Source: Takashimella koratensis | Lineage: Eukaryota > Basidiomycota > Tremellomycetes > Trichosporonales > Tetragoniomycetaceae | DNA: 64,000 nt | NCBI GenBank assembly: GCA_003116875.1 | Contig: BCKT01000004.1 | Span: forward strand, 952,201-1,016,200 | Direction: 5' to 3' | In this document: positions 63,584-64,000 of the stretch, piece by piece | Numbering within the stretch: the stretch's first letter is position 1 | Layout of the letters: each line of letters begins with the position of its first letter | Position numbers and translations under genes: made by a program | The notes under the pieces: model-generated | Told to the model about the DNA's origin: nothing | What the model saw: only the letters and a program-made list of their open reading frames with translations | Databases searched by the model: none

Positions 63584-64000
63584 ATGGGCCAGTCACCATC
63601 CAAGAAGATGGGTCGGACGCGGTCCAAGGAGTTGTCCGCCAACGACCTTGCCGACAGCCTCGCGTCCACCAAGTTGACATCCACGCCGTCCCGACCTGGC
63701 GGTGTCGACCGCGAGATGGGCAGCAGCACGGGCGGTCCATCCTCGGGGTCTCTGTCATCCCAAACATCACCCACGGATGGGACAGGGTCGAGCGGCGCGG
63801 CCGGCGCCGGTCTCTCGACCCCCGGTGCAAAACCCGGTTGGCGTAAAGGCCCAGGCGACTTGAACGGTTCCTCCCTGTCGACTCCAACAACTCGACCCGG
63901 CCTTTCGTCCCAGGGTTCCAACGACACGCGCTCTTCCGTCTCGGTCATGTCGACTACTCCTGGGGCCGACGCGACTCCATCCATCCCCACCACACAGACT
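63584..64000 (+). CDS. N-myristoylation-signal protein, 5' end only; possible PPZ-type phosphatase
   Basis: An open frame of 139 codons from ATG 63584 to the window edge. The start MGQSPSKKMGRTRSKEL fits the N-myristoylation consensus (Gly2, Ser6) with basic residues for membrane anchoring. The rest is Ser/Thr/Gly/Pro-rich and disordered. Fungal PPZ phosphatases begin this way (myristoylated glycine, then a long Ser-rich arm before the phosphatase domain), which makes PPZ the best guess, but no catalytic domain is inside the window. Other myristoylated signalling proteins remain possible. Confidence 0.55.
   Translation, partial: MGQSPSKKMGRTRSKELSANDLADSLASTKLTSTPSRPGGVDREMGSSTGGPSSGSLSSQTSPTDGTGSSGAAGAGLSTPGAKPGWRKGPGDLNGSSLSTPTTRPGLSSQGSNDTRSSVSVMSTTPGADATPSIPTTQT

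Overview
The window looks like nuclear DNA of a basidiomycete fungus, most likely a yeast-forming Tremellomycete; that placement is inference. Genes are dense and intron-rich (up to 23 exons), introns are mostly 45-75 nt with GTRAGT donors and CTRAC-like branch sites, coding DNA is GC-rich, and the gene set is fungal (AROM pentafunctional enzyme, Zn(II)2Cys6 factor, Iml2-type TPR protein, Mei2-type RNA-binding protein). There are no bacterial operons, and no CRISPR array, rRNA, tRNA or intact transposon was recognised. All splice models were read by hand from frame continuity and family conservation.

Layout, left to right: PRP5 spliceosomal helicase (minus, runs off the left edge); UBR7/Mlo2-like UBR-box and PHD protein (plus); a looser pocket at 5.0-7.7 kb with small orphan ORFs; two divergent SANT-like genes (7.7-9.5 kb); tubulin cofactor B (minus) and a MAT2B-like reductase (plus); NOP2 rRNA methyltransferase (minus) and ARP8 (plus); an RRM protein (minus) and RCF1 (plus); D-aminoacyl-tRNA deacylase (plus); IML2/TTC39 (minus) and ARO1 (plus); ornithine decarboxylase (plus); a small possible lipid-droplet-type protein (plus); PP1 catalytic subunit GLC7 (plus); an accessory pocket at 43.1-48.4 kb with two small orphan families, each present twice and partly decayed; a Mei2-like protein (minus); a short SRP72 (minus); a Zn2Cys6 transcription factor (minus); an AT-hook/coiled-coil protein (minus); and the start of a gene with an N-myristoylation signal (plus, runs off the right edge).

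Most conserved genes sit in head-to-head pairs sharing 225-650 bp promoters (PRP5/UBR7, SANT-A/SANT-B, TBCB/MAT2B, NOP2/ARP8, RRM/RCF1, IML2/ARO1). They serve core processes: splicing, ribosome biogenesis, chromatin remodelling, tubulin folding, aromatic amino acid and polyamine synthesis, respiration, protein targeting and phosphatase signalling. They do not form one pathway cluster.

The most unusual points are: a PP1 gene whose last intron begins inside the stop codon, so splicing decides whether the TPPR regulatory tail is made; duplicated orphan families in the 43-48 kb pocket, one pair differing by a GT-to-GC donor change; a SANT-like gene whose duplicated domain also duplicated its intron pattern; an SRP72 lacking most of its TPR array; and an 81-nt homopolymer tract inside a transcription factor intron.
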